A DNA stretch of 59,977 bases from Bacteroidales bacterium (GTDB taxonomy: Bacteria > Bacteroidota > Bacteroidia > Bacteroidales > GCA-2748055), in NCBI GenBank assembly GCA_029938715.1, contig JAOZUK010000011.1:1-59977 (forward strand), in the 5' to 3' direction. The position numbers were made by a program, and so were the translations under genes. Each line of letters opens with the position of its first letter. Position 1 is the stretch's first letter. Below the pieces are notes generated by a model that made no database searches, had not been told where the DNA came from, and saw nothing but the letters and a program-made list of their open reading frames with translations. This document shows, in pieces, positions 35,358-42,439 of this stretch.

Positions 35358-36107
35358 TTACAATGTGTAAGACAATCCCACATTCCATTTGAATTCGGGG
35401 AAAGGAGTAATGTTGCTATGCAGCGCTTGAATTGCCTGAAAGAAAACGGCAAATGGTATATTTCGAATTGAAGCTGAAATATTCCCAGCCACAAATAAAC
35501 CGTCATTGCTGCCAGTATAATTTAGGTAGAAAAGTTGAAGGCGAGCAGAAAGCAATCCCTTCTTCCCCAAACTGATATCAGATCTATCAGCTTGTAGATT
35601 AAAGAAATGACCTATCAAGGTCCCTGGATCCTGTCCCCTGTCGTGAAGGTAGGTGAATGATAAAGAGCCCTGGGGGCTAAATTTATATTTCCCAATAAAT
35701 TCTACAGCCAAATATTTCTGAGCTTGCAAGATCATCTCATCCTCTGCTTCATACTCACTAAAAAATGCACTGATCAATGCCCCCGCTTTAAATTCAAAAC
35801 GAGGTCTGTCAACAATTTTATAATGGAACCAGTTGTCAATAATCCATGGCTTTAGATCCAGACCATAAGAAAGTTGAGGATCATAGCTAAACCGGCCCTT
35901 AATTAAGGAAAATGTGCCGATTATAGCCGGTTTATCAAGTGAAAAAGCTGGTATATATGCAATGCCATTGCTATTCACGCTAATGGTTGCCGCAGCTTCC
36001 AGTTTAGATTTAGTGCTGTCTGCATTCTCCTGAGACCACGAAACAGTGAAAATGAAAAACAATACCAGAGGTGCTAAAAGTTTAATCATGTATATCAATC
36101 GTTTCAA
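35358..36107 (-). CDS. Exported outer-membrane barrel-like protein
   Basis: 249 residues with a signal peptide (MKRLIYMIKLLAPLVLFFIF ... SWSQ). The mature part has regularly alternating strands: AATISVNSNGIAYIPAFSLD, GTFSLIKGRFSYDPQLSYGL, RPRFEFKAGALISAFFSEY, KYLAVEFIGKYKFSP, LSARLQLFYLNYTG, FVAGNISASIRNIPFAVFFQ and the final FKWNVGLSYTL. This suggests a 10-12 strand barrel, but I do not recognise a named family. Convergent with the PKD giant, 50 bp apart. The following gene upstream on the same strand (36165-36974) is 57 bp away; a shared transcript is possible. Confidence 0.7.
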   Translation of the reverse strand: MKRLIYMIKLLAPLVLFFIFTVSWSQENADSTKSKLEAAATISVNSNGIAYIPAFSLDKPAIIGTFSLIKGRFSYDPQLSYGLDLKPWIIDNWFHYKIVDRPRFEFKAGALISAFFSEYEAEDEMILQAQKYLAVEFIGKYKFSPQGSLSFTYLHDRGQDPGTLIGHFFNLQADRSDISLGKKGLLSARLQLFYLNYTGSNDGLFVAGNISASIRNIPFAVFFQAIQALHSNITPFPEFKWNVGLSYTL

Positions 36108-36164
36108 AAGATAGTCAAATTAAACCATCATTAAACCTTATAGGGTGTCCACCTTGCACCAATA

Positions 36165-36974
36165 TCAAAATTTCTCCATGATCAACCAATCGTCATCCAT
36201 TTCGTATCTCTTTGAAAGGTTATTCCATTTTTTAGGCATTACCCCATTTGATAAAGCTTCCAGAAATTCTATGAGAGGTCGCTTTGGAGGATGTTCCAAT
36301 TCAATTTTATCCAACCTGGTGGGTGGGTTGACTGTCATCTGTTCGCTGAAAGCCGATGTTTGAAATCCAAAGCCATCAAAGAAATTTTCACTTCCAACCA
36401 CCGACATATACCACAGGCTCGGTACACCCATCTCATTTTGTCTTATGGGTATTTCACTCTCCAATACAGCAACTAACTCTTTCAGCTCTTCGTTATTCGC
36501 TGTTTTCTCCTTCAGTTTATTGTAACCCGGAAATGTCACCGGTGGACTTACAAATAAAACAGGTTTACGCTGTTGCCTGGCAACCACAATTTCATGTACA
36601 GTCCCCACACTATATATATTTGTGGGACAGTAGGCAATAATGAAGTCACTGATATCCACCATTCTCAGATCAATATGAACTGTTCTGTTAAACTGATCGG
36701 CGCAGTTTGCCCTTGCTTCACTGCTCTGATCGTCGTTTCCAAAACTCCATTCCTTCCTGATTTCAAGTGTTGCAGAGTCTTCCTTTCCATACTCATGTAT
36801 GCCCACAACTTCGGGTTTCTCCCAGGGATCAAATACAACCACTCCTTTCGACTCCAGGTAGCTTTTTATTCTACTCCTCCAGCCAAACTCTTTTTCGTCT
36901 TCCCTTGAAGCCACAAAATCCATCGGTCCGGATAGATATACCCTCGAATTTTTTAATACATTTTTATGATCCAT
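36165..36974 (-). CDS. Nucleoside 2-deoxyribosyltransferase-like protein with an extra C-terminal domain
   Basis: 269 residues, cytosolic. Residues about 10-145 follow the nucleoside deoxyribosyltransferase-like Rossmann fold: SRVYLSGPMDFVASR, WRSRIKSYLESKGVVVFDPW, VHIDLRMVDISDFIIAYCP, SVGTVHEIVVARQQRKPVLF. Glu128 in GTVHEI occupies the place of the catalytic Glu of the family, and the Asp pair in DLRMVDISD is also conserved. Residues about 150-269 are an unrecognised part with aromatic clusters (SLWYMSVVGSENFFDGFGF; MPKKWNNLSKRYEMDDDWL). The enzyme family breaks or exchanges N-glycosidic bonds of nucleosides; relatives also serve as nucleotide-acting effectors, but nothing here proves either. 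The start at 36974 is the first ATG. Next to it lies a ruined oxidoreductase gene. Confidence 0.65.
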   Translation of the reverse strand: MDHKNVLKNSRVYLSGPMDFVASREDEKEFGWRSRIKSYLESKGVVVFDPWEKPEVVGIHEYGKEDSATLEIRKEWSFGNDDQSSEARANCADQFNRTVHIDLRMVDISDFIIAYCPTNIYSVGTVHEIVVARQQRKPVLFVSPPVTFPGYNKLKEKTANNEELKELVAVLESEIPIRQNEMGVPSLWYMSVVGSENFFDGFGFQTSAFSEQMTVNPPTRLDKIELEHPPKRPLIEFLEALSNGVMPKKWNNLSKRYEMDDDWLIMEKF

Positions 36975-36998
36975 AACCGGAGAGCTATTTTGTTCAGA

Positions 36999-37297
36999 CT
37001 AAAATACGAAAAGGGGGGCCACAAAACGATCCTTTTCATCAAATGACTTCAACAGGGCCGCCTCACTTGGTGCAGTGGGGCACTTAAATGGGAAACCATG
37101 TGTAGCAGCGAAATCATAACCGGCGCCAAGTGCCACCACCAGAACATCAGCATGATAGGTTCCGTTTTTCGTATTCACACGCCTTTTTACCGGGTCGATG
37201 GCAGTGATGGTTTCTGAGAGTACAGAAGTGACCTCCACCCCCCCAAACCGCCCCCCAGCACAACAACACGCAATTTATTTCTACTCAAAGTCAGCAT
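36999..37297 (-). pseudogene. Remnant of an FAD/NAD(P)-dependent oxidoreductase (SQR/NDH-2-like)
   Basis: On the minus strand from 37297: MLTLSRNKLRVVVLGGGLGG, the start of an FAD-binding Rossmann fold. About five codons later the frame is lost, and another frame continues VEVTSVLSETITAIDPVKRR, then VNTKNGTYHADVLVVALGAG and PFKCPTAPSEAAL, which are mid-protein parts of sulfide:quinone reductase/NDH-2-like enzymes. Roughly 60 residues between these blocks and everything after residue about 160 are missing (stop at 36999). The break lies in a G-rich tract (37238-37256). Clearly a decayed gene; which enzyme it was is uncertain. Confidence 0.75.
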
Positions 37298-37500
37298 AAT
37301 TATGATACAGATCCATCAGTTTGAACAACAAAAAGAGTATTTAGTTTCATGTGCAGATTTGAACAAATGCATTCCTTCCGGGTTCTTCTAGAAATGAATC
37401 TCATCAAATCGGTCCTGATTCTCCTTCTTACCATGCAGAGCATGAAAGGGTCAGAATGGCATAATTTTTGATTCCACCTGCATAAATAACGCATCAAGAG

Positions 37501-38832
37501 ATGAAGGGAAAGACCTTTAAACCCATTATTCTGACAGCACTTTTATTTCTGTTTGTGATTCCTGCGGTTTCGCAGAACGGGAACGGATCGAAATATGCCT
37601 CAAGTGAAGACAGTATCCAATGCGGCAAGTACCTCTCAGCTTACAGGAGCTTTTTTATGCTGAAGCTCTATGAAGATGCCTACAATACCTGGTGGTATAC
37701 TTTTAACAATTGCCCGGCATCCAGTAAGAGGATGTACGTGGATGGGGTCACCATGTACCGCAGTTTCATTGAAGCAGCTCCCGAGGGGCCGGTCAGGGAA
37801 GGCCTGATCGATACCCTGACGTTCATATATGACCAAAGGATAGAATATTTTGGGGAAGAAGGAAATGTTCTGGGCCGCAAGGGAAAAGATCTGCTCACCT
37901 ACCGTGGAGAGGATATTGATGAGGTGCATAAAGCTTACGAAATGCTGAAAAAGAGCATCGAAATTCAGGGGCAGAAGTCCCGGGAGGGGGTAATGGTCCT
38001 CTTAATATCGTCTGGTATTGTGTTGAACAATGAGGACAAGATAGATGATAATCAAGTTATTGAAGATTACTTTAGTGTGATAGCACTACTGGATCAGCTG
38101 GAGGGAAAGAGCGTCCGCTGGGAGAGGGCCAGGGCAACCATCGATGGGATGATGCTAAAGGAAAATATTCTTTCCTGTGAAGCGCTCAACGGTTATTTTG
38201 AACCGCAGTTTGATCAGAGCAAGAACGATAAAATTTTCCTTGAGAAGGTGATTACCTTTTATACAACTGCTGGGTGTGGCCGTTCGGATATCTATGTGGC
38301 TGCATCGGAGAATCTGTACAGAATTGAACCCGGCCCCGAATCCGCCCACAACCTGGCCATCCTGTTTATTACCAGGAATGATTTTGAAAAGGCTGCCGAC
38401 TATCTGAAAGAGGCCGTGCAGGGAGAAGACACCAACTCGGAAACCAGGGCCGAATGGTATTATGAACTGGCTGTGGTGAGCAATGCCAACGGAGACTACT
38501 GCGAAGCCATGGAATATGCCCGTGAGGCCATCCAACTGAAAAGCGATTATGGGAAAGCCTATGTCCTGCTAGGAGATCTCTATATCGCATCGCGCGATAA
38601 CCTGGGGGATGACTTCCATAAGCGTACAGCCTTTTGGGCAGCAGCTGATATGTATAAGAAAGCCACCTCTGCGGATCCCTCCGTGGCAGAGGAATCCAAT
38701 AAGAAACTGACCGACTACGCCGGTCAGTATCCCAACTCCGAGGATATTTTCTTCCGTGATATGAAGGAAGGGGATTCCTATCTGGTGGAGGGATGCATCA
38801 ATGCATCTACCACCGTTCGATCAAGGAAATAG
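37501..38832 (+). CDS. Exported tetratricopeptide-repeat protein
   Basis: 443 residues. Signal peptide MKGKTFKPIILTALLFLFVI ... AVSQ. Helical repeats cover most of the protein. Early ones are imperfect (CGKYLSAYRSFFMLKLYEDA, AYNTWWYTFNNCP). The clear TPRs are at about 275-385: ESAHNLAILFITRNDFEKAA, AEWYYELAVVSNANGDYCEA, GKAYVLLGDLYIASRD. Several Cys are spread through it. Proteins of this build are common in Bacteroidota and presumably scaffold complexes in the periplasm or at the envelope. No enzyme motif is present. It stands alone between the FAD-enzyme remnant and the convergent sigma-factor gene. Confidence 0.82.
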   Translation: MKGKTFKPIILTALLFLFVIPAVSQNGNGSKYASSEDSIQCGKYLSAYRSFFMLKLYEDAYNTWWYTFNNCPASSKRMYVDGVTMYRSFIEAAPEGPVREGLIDTLTFIYDQRIEYFGEEGNVLGRKGKDLLTYRGEDIDEVHKAYEMLKKSIEIQGQKSREGVMVLLISSGIVLNNEDKIDDNQVIEDYFSVIALLDQLEGKSVRWERARATIDGMMLKENILSCEALNGYFEPQFDQSKNDKIFLEKVITFYTTAGCGRSDIYVAASENLYRIEPGPESAHNLAILFITRNDFEKAADYLKEAVQGEDTNSETRAEWYYELAVVSNANGDYCEAMEYAREAIQLKSDYGKAYVLLGDLYIASRDNLGDDFHKRTAFWAAADMYKKATSADPSVAEESNKKLTDYAGQYPNSEDIFFRDMKEGDSYLVEGCINASTTVRSRK

Positions 38833-38923
38833 GAAAAACTGCACTTGACAGTATCCCGTCATTCGGATCTTCCCGATATATCTTCCCCTTCTGTTTCACC
38901 ATCATGCGGCTCCACTTTGCCAT

Positions 38924-39418
38924 TCATCCTGGCTTCATACTTCTGCCTTCACCGGTGAGTTCAGAGATCTCTTTAAAACTCATATCTTCAAATTCGTTCA
39001 TTACAAACACTTCACGCTGAGCCTCGGGCAGACGCTCCAGGCAGGCCTCAATAGTCTCCCAGATCACCCCCCGCATAAATTCATCCTCCGGGGACCGGGT
39101 CAGAGAGGGAAGGATATCCTCCAACATCAGGGGACCCTCCTCGCTGTCCATACCTGTCAGTAACTTGTCTGAAATAAGTGCGGGTCTGCTCTTCCTGAAA
39201 TAGTCTGTAATCCGGTTACGCGCTACGGTAAAGAGCCAGGAGGTGATGGAAGCCACCGACCGTATATCATCAAACCCAACAGTGAGCTGGTAGTACACAT
39301 CCTGCGCAATATCCCTGGCATCCTCTTCATGGACCACCCTCTTACGGATAAAACCCAGCAGTCTGCCCTGCTCCTCTTTTACAAGCTTCTCAATCCTTAT
39401 TTTATCTTCTGCGGTCAT
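38924..39418 (-). CDS. ECF RNA polymerase sigma factor, truncated in region 4
   Basis: 164 residues. Region 2 is intact: QGRLLGFIRKRVVHEEDARD, DIAQDVYYQLTVGFDDI, ITSWLFTVARNRITDYFRK (the -10 recognition part). A linker with LEDILPSLTRSPEDEF follows, then region 4: CLERLPEAQREVFVMNEFED, MSFKEISELTGE. After TGE, where the recognition helix of region 4.2 should follow, the frame reads only GRSMKPG and stops. Related ECF factors carry about 25-30 more residues. None of the three frames over 38833-38923 restores the helix, so a deletion is more likely than a simple frameshift. It may be non-functional or act without normal -35 contact. No anti-sigma gene is adjacent. Confidence 0.82.
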   Translation of the reverse strand: MTAEDKIRIEKLVKEEQGRLLGFIRKRVVHEEDARDIAQDVYYQLTVGFDDIRSVASITSWLFTVARNRITDYFRKSRPALISDKLLTGMDSEEGPLMLEDILPSLTRSPEDEFMRGVIWETIEACLERLPEAQREVFVMNEFEDMSFKEISELTGEGRSMKPG

Positions 39419-39583
39419 GCTTCTGTTCTGCCTCCTGTTTCTGTAGACGAATGAGAGGCAATAATATTTTAAATCCCTGTGATTTCGTGTTAAATTACAT
39501 AACTAAGCCGGAATGATGCGGTCAATCTGATAGTGGATCTGGATTATGTAAGACAACTGGGTATAGCTTCTGAATCACTCCAC

Positions 39584-39614
39584 TTGCAATTTAAATAATG
39601 ATCGCTTATATTTG
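39584..39614 (+). promoter_or_regulatory. Promoter of the arsR operon
   Basis: TTG at 39584-39586, a 20-bp spacer and TATATTTG at 39607-39614 match the Bacteroidota promoter well. The start would be near 39620, leaving about 15 bases before the arsR ATG. The -7 element overlaps the left half of an inverted repeat (39612-39633). Confidence 0.7.
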
Positions 39615-39633
39615 TTCGGTATTTTACGAACAA
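39612..39633. promoter_or_regulatory. ArsR operator 1
   Basis: TTGTTCG (39612-39618) and CGAACAA (39627-39633) form a perfect 7-bp inverted repeat with an 8-bp spacer, overlapping the -7 element and the likely transcription start just before arsR. ArsR-family repressors bind such sites. The same half-sites with the same spacing recur at 39949-39970. Confidence 0.7.
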
Positions 39634-39634
39634 T

Positions 39635-39934
39635 ATGGAGCCGGCAGAAGTTATTACGGAGGAACAAAAATCCATTGCGCGATTTGCGAAAGCGATGGGA
39701 CACCCCATTCGAATGTATGTGCTTGAGCTATTATCGAAGCAGATCTGCTGTTACAGCGGGGACCTTACTGAAGTATTGCCCATTGCAAAATCCACCCTTT
39801 CCCAGCATTTAAAGGAGTTAAAGGATGCTGGTTTAATCCAGGGCGAAATAGAGGCTCCTAAGATTAAGTATTGTCTGAATCAAGAGAACTGGAAGCTGGT
39901 TCAGGACCTGTTTAACGGATTTCTGAACACATAA
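39635..39934 (+). CDS. ArsR-family metalloregulatory repressor
   Basis: A 99-residue winged-helix repressor. The core is SIARFAKAMGHPIRMYVLEL, then IAKSTLSQHLKELKDAGLIQ (recognition helix and wing). Possible thiol ligands are Cys38-Cys39 (KQICCYSGDL), near the place of the ELCVCDL metal site in classic ArsR, and Cys80 (IKYCLNQ). In the family, binding of As(III), Sb(III) or another soft metal releases the repressor from DNA. It heads a five-gene operon and has an inverted repeat over its own promoter, which supports autoregulation. The inducer is inferred, not shown. The ATG at 39635 follows the operator by one base. Confidence 0.92.
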   Translation: MEPAEVITEEQKSIARFAKAMGHPIRMYVLELLSKQICCYSGDLTEVLPIAKSTLSQHLKELKDAGLIQGEIEAPKIKYCLNQENWKLVQDLFNGFLNT

Positions 39935-39948
39935 AAAATTTATAATTA

Positions 39949-39970
39949 TAGTTCGTAGTTTTGCGAATAA
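39949..39970. promoter_or_regulatory. ArsR operator 2, overlapping an internal promoter element
   Basis: TAGTTCG (39949-39955), an 8-bp spacer, and CGAATAA (39964-39970) repeat the GTTCG-N9-style arrangement of operator 1 (core TTCG-N8-CGAA). The spacer itself is TAGTTTTG (39956-39963), a perfect TAnnTTTG -7 element, so an internal promoter for the redox/transport genes may be controlled by the same repressor. No good TTG lies upstream. Confidence 0.6.
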
Positions 39971-39986
39971 CGAATAATCCGGAATA

Positions 39987-40226
39987 ATGGAAATAAAAGT
40001 TTTAGGTACAGGCTGTGCCCGATGTAAATCATTGGAAAAAGTAACCACCAAAGCAGTAAACGAACTGAATCTTGATGCTACTGTGGAAAAAGTGGAAGAC
40101 ATCCAGAAAATCATGGAATACGCGGTCATGTGCACTCCAGCGCTAGTGATCAATGAGAAGGTGGTGGTGTCGGGACAGGTTCCCAAAATCTCAGCAGTGA
40201 AAGAGTTGTTAACCAATAATTTATAA
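39987..40226 (+). CDS. Small thioredoxin-family protein (redox-active disulfide protein)
   Basis: 79 residues, cytosolic, a minimal thioredoxin fold: MEIKVLGTGCARCKSLEKV with the CxxC pair Cys10/Cys13, then AVMCTPALVINEKVVVSGQV, in which Cys49 precedes the cis-Pro. This is the short thioredoxin type often found beside ArsP/COG0701 permeases. It probably reduces or hands over thiols for its neighbours. It starts 52 bp after arsR, right behind operator 2, and the next gene begins 4 bp after its stop. Confidence 0.88.
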   Translation: MEIKVLGTGCARCKSLEKVTTKAVNELNLDATVEKVEDIQKIMEYAVMCTPALVINEKVVVSGQVPKISAVKELLTNNL

Positions 40227-40230
40227 GCCC

Positions 40231-40653
40231 ATGAAACTACTAAACTCCTCACTTTTACTTCTGTCTGCAACTCTGATCCTCTTCTCATGCAAATCACAGA
40301 CAACTGAGAATCAGGCCAACGAAAGTGTTACATCCAATGATGTTCAGGTCTACTATTTTCACAATACCAAGAGGTGTGCCACCTGTAATGCAGTTGAAAA
40401 TGAAACCAGGGTGGCGCTTGAAATGTACTATGAAGACCAGATGACAGTTGGCACCATGGAATTCACTTCTTTAAATCTGGAAGAAGATAAGGGAAAAGAG
40501 ATGGCAAAGTCGCTGCGTGTTTCAGGACAGACCCTGCTGATTACAAAGGGCGATACCCATGTGAATCTGACCAATGAAGGATTTATGAATGCCCGTACCA
40601 ATCCCACAAAATTTCACGAAATTTTAAAGGCTCAAATTGACAAACTACTCTAG
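40231..40653 (+). CDS. ArsF-like thioredoxin-fold lipoprotein
   Basis: 140 residues. MKLLNSSLLLLSATLILFSC gives a lipobox with Cys20. The mature domain is thioredoxin-like: VQVYYFHNTKRCATCNAVE (CxxC Cys49/Cys52), a central TSLNLEEDKGKEMAKSLRVS, then GQTLLITKGDTHVNLTNEGF and a C-terminal helix. Proteins of this type next to ArsR and a DsbD-like carrier have been called ArsF, proposed to work with ArsG on nitro/arsenical compounds; here that name rests on fold and neighbours. It would face the periplasm, linked to electron delivery by the next gene. Confidence 0.82.
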   Translation: MKLLNSSLLLLSATLILFSCKSQTTENQANESVTSNDVQVYYFHNTKRCATCNAVENETRVALEMYYEDQMTVGTMEFTSLNLEEDKGKEMAKSLRVSGQTLLITKGDTHVNLTNEGFMNARTNPTKFHEILKAQIDKLL

Positions 40654-40656
40654 TGC

Positions 40657-41259
40657 ATGGAGGAGTTTCTCAATAACCTGTATTCAAATACCTCAGTGCC
40701 CATTGTATCAGCACTTATTCTTGGATTGTTAACAGCTATCAGCCCGTGTCCCATGGCCACAAACATCACCGCCATCGGATTTATCAGCAAAGACATCGGG
40801 AACAAGAACAGGGTCTTTTACAATGGATTGATCTATACCCTGGGAAGAACCTTATCCTATACTTTACTTGCTATTGTCCTGTTTCTGGGAGCAGATCAAT
40901 TCAGGATATCTGATGTTTTCCAGCAATACGGGGGGAAGATCATAGGTCCGCTTCTGCTGGTCATCGGAATCTTCATGCTGGGTATCATTAAAATTAATTT
41001 CCCTGCTTTCAACAGGTTTTCAGAGAGGTTTCAGAATCGCAGCACCTACAATTACTGGGACGTGTTTATGCTTGGAGTGATCTTTGCCCTTGCCACAGGG
41101 ATTCCAGTCATTCTGTTTGCATGGATAATTGCATATACAATTTCCGGAGTAGGTGGCTTTTATAGAAAAATCAAAGCATTTGAATATTGGTTCAGAAGGT
41201 TGGTGGCCATCCTATTCATTGGAATCGGTATCTATTACATTGTAACGGTCTGGTTTTAG
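40657..41259 (+). CDS. DsbD/CcdA-like transmembrane thiol carrier (ArsG-like)
   Basis: A 200-residue membrane protein with six hydrophobic segments. It opens with PIVSALILGLLTAISPCPMA, the first CcdA/DsbD helix with its SPCP motif. The second half, which in DsbD repeats a Cys, here reads MLGVIFALATGIPVILFAWI without Cys, so only one of the usual two membrane thiols is present. Homologues move reducing power across the membrane or act as ArsG-type permeases. The gene sits 3 bp after the ArsF-like lipoprotein and 1 bp before the permease. A role in handing electrons to the lipoprotein is plausible but affected by the missing second Cys. Confidence 0.8.
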   Translation: MEEFLNNLYSNTSVPIVSALILGLLTAISPCPMATNITAIGFISKDIGNKNRVFYNGLIYTLGRTLSYTLLAIVLFLGADQFRISDVFQQYGGKIIGPLLLVIGIFMLGIIKINFPAFNRFSERFQNRSTYNYWDVFMLGVIFALATGIPVILFAWIIAYTISGVGGFYRKIKAFEYWFRRLVAILFIGIGIYYIVTVWF

Positions 41260-41260
41260 A

Positions 41261-42295
41261 ATGAGCCGAATTAAGAACAAAGCACAACTTGTCATCCTCC
41301 TGATCCCCATCTGGGTTGTAATCTATAAATACCTTCAGGAGATATCAGATTTCATTGTCTTCCGATTGTTCCGGATGGTACCGGAAAAGCATTTGACAGA
41401 GGCCATACGTTTCTTCATCTATGAAGTTCCAAAGGTTATGCTTCTGCTGGTGTTGATCATATTCGTGGTTGGGATGGTCAGGACCTACTTTTCACCTGAG
41501 AAGACCCGAAAGGCACTGGAGGGGAAATCACTATTCGCAGGAAATGTAATGGCTTCTCTGCTGGGTATCGTAACTCCCTTCTGCTTCTGCTCCTGCTCTG
41601 CAATCCCGCTTTTCCTGGGATTTGTAGAAGCCGGAATCCCACTGGGCGTTACCTTCTCATTCCTGATTGCTGCTCCAATGATCAATGAGGTTGCGCTGAT
41701 TCTACTTATGGGTTTGTTTGGATGGAAGGTGGCTGTAATTTATGTAATTACGGGTTTGACCATTGCAATTCTGGCAGGGTACATTCTTGAAAAACTGAAC
41801 CTGAAAAGATATGTAGCGGATTGGGTTTACAAAACACATGCAAAACAAATTCTGGAGGAAGAGGAATCCATGACCTTTCATCAGAGGATATCTGCAGGTG
41901 GGGAAGTAGTGAAGGAAATTGTTGGAAAAATATGGATCTATATTCTTCTTGGAATTGCAGTGGGTGCAGGAGCACACGGATTTGTACCCGATGAATACCT
42001 GGCAGGTGCACTGGGTAGCCAGAACTGGTATTCCGTTCCACTGGCTATACTTGTGGGTATCCCCCTCTATTCAAACGCAGCCGGTATCATTCCAATAGTG
42101 GGTGTGCTGATTGAAAAAGGGGTGACCCTGGGGACGGCGCTGGCATTTATGATGTCGGTCATTGGCTTGTCCCTTCCCGAAATTATTATCCTCAAGAAGG
42201 TCCTCAAATGGCAATTGATAGGAATATTTATTGGAGTGGTAGCTATCGGGATTGTGATCGTTGGTTTGATATTTAACTACCTCCTTTTTATCTGA
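41261..42295 (+). CDS. ArsP-type permease (COG0701/DUF318)
   Basis: A 344-residue membrane protein with 8-10 helices in two blocks joined by a charged loop (AKQILEEEESMTFHQR). The key region is TPFCFCSCSAIPLFLGFV, with Cys108, Cys110 and Cys112 in a membrane helix, as in COG0701 permeases. The second block carries SVPLAILVGIPLYSNAAGII, the matching half. ArsP members export trivalent organoarsenicals; other members of the family export other soft-metal species. Here the ArsR gene and thiol proteins favour an arsenical or soft-metal role. It is the last gene of the operon; no terminator is obvious after 42295. Confidence 0.87.
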   Translation: MSRIKNKAQLVILLIPIWVVIYKYLQEISDFIVFRLFRMVPEKHLTEAIRFFIYEVPKVMLLLVLIIFVVGMVRTYFSPEKTRKALEGKSLFAGNVMASLLGIVTPFCFCSCSAIPLFLGFVEAGIPLGVTFSFLIAAPMINEVALILLMGLFGWKVAVIYVITGLTIAILAGYILEKLNLKRYVADWVYKTHAKQILEEEESMTFHQRISAGGEVVKEIVGKIWIYILLGIAVGAGAHGFVPDEYLAGALGSQNWYSVPLAILVGIPLYSNAAGIIPIVGVLIEKGVTLGTALAFMMSVIGLSLPEIIILKKVLKWQLIGIFIGVVAIGIVIVGLIFNYLLFI

Positions 42296-42439
42296 GCGTT
42301 CGGCTAAGTCCATAATTAACAGTTTTCACATGCTCCCAGACCTCAAGAGGCTGATGGGAAACTTTCGAACATGTTTTATGCAAATAAAAGCGTATATATT
42401 GTATATTTAAAAGCCATAGCAGAACTTGCTTCCGTCTGT

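Noticed and set aside
37300-37497. 65-residue minus-strand frame between the FAD relic and the TPR gene
   Set aside because: Odd composition (many Arg, Cys, Met), no family resemblance, no plausible context.
42371-42439. 23-residue N-terminal extension of the LpxL-type acyltransferase
   Set aside because: The ATG at 42440 gives the usual family start; the extension contains a near-promoter word (TATATTTA).
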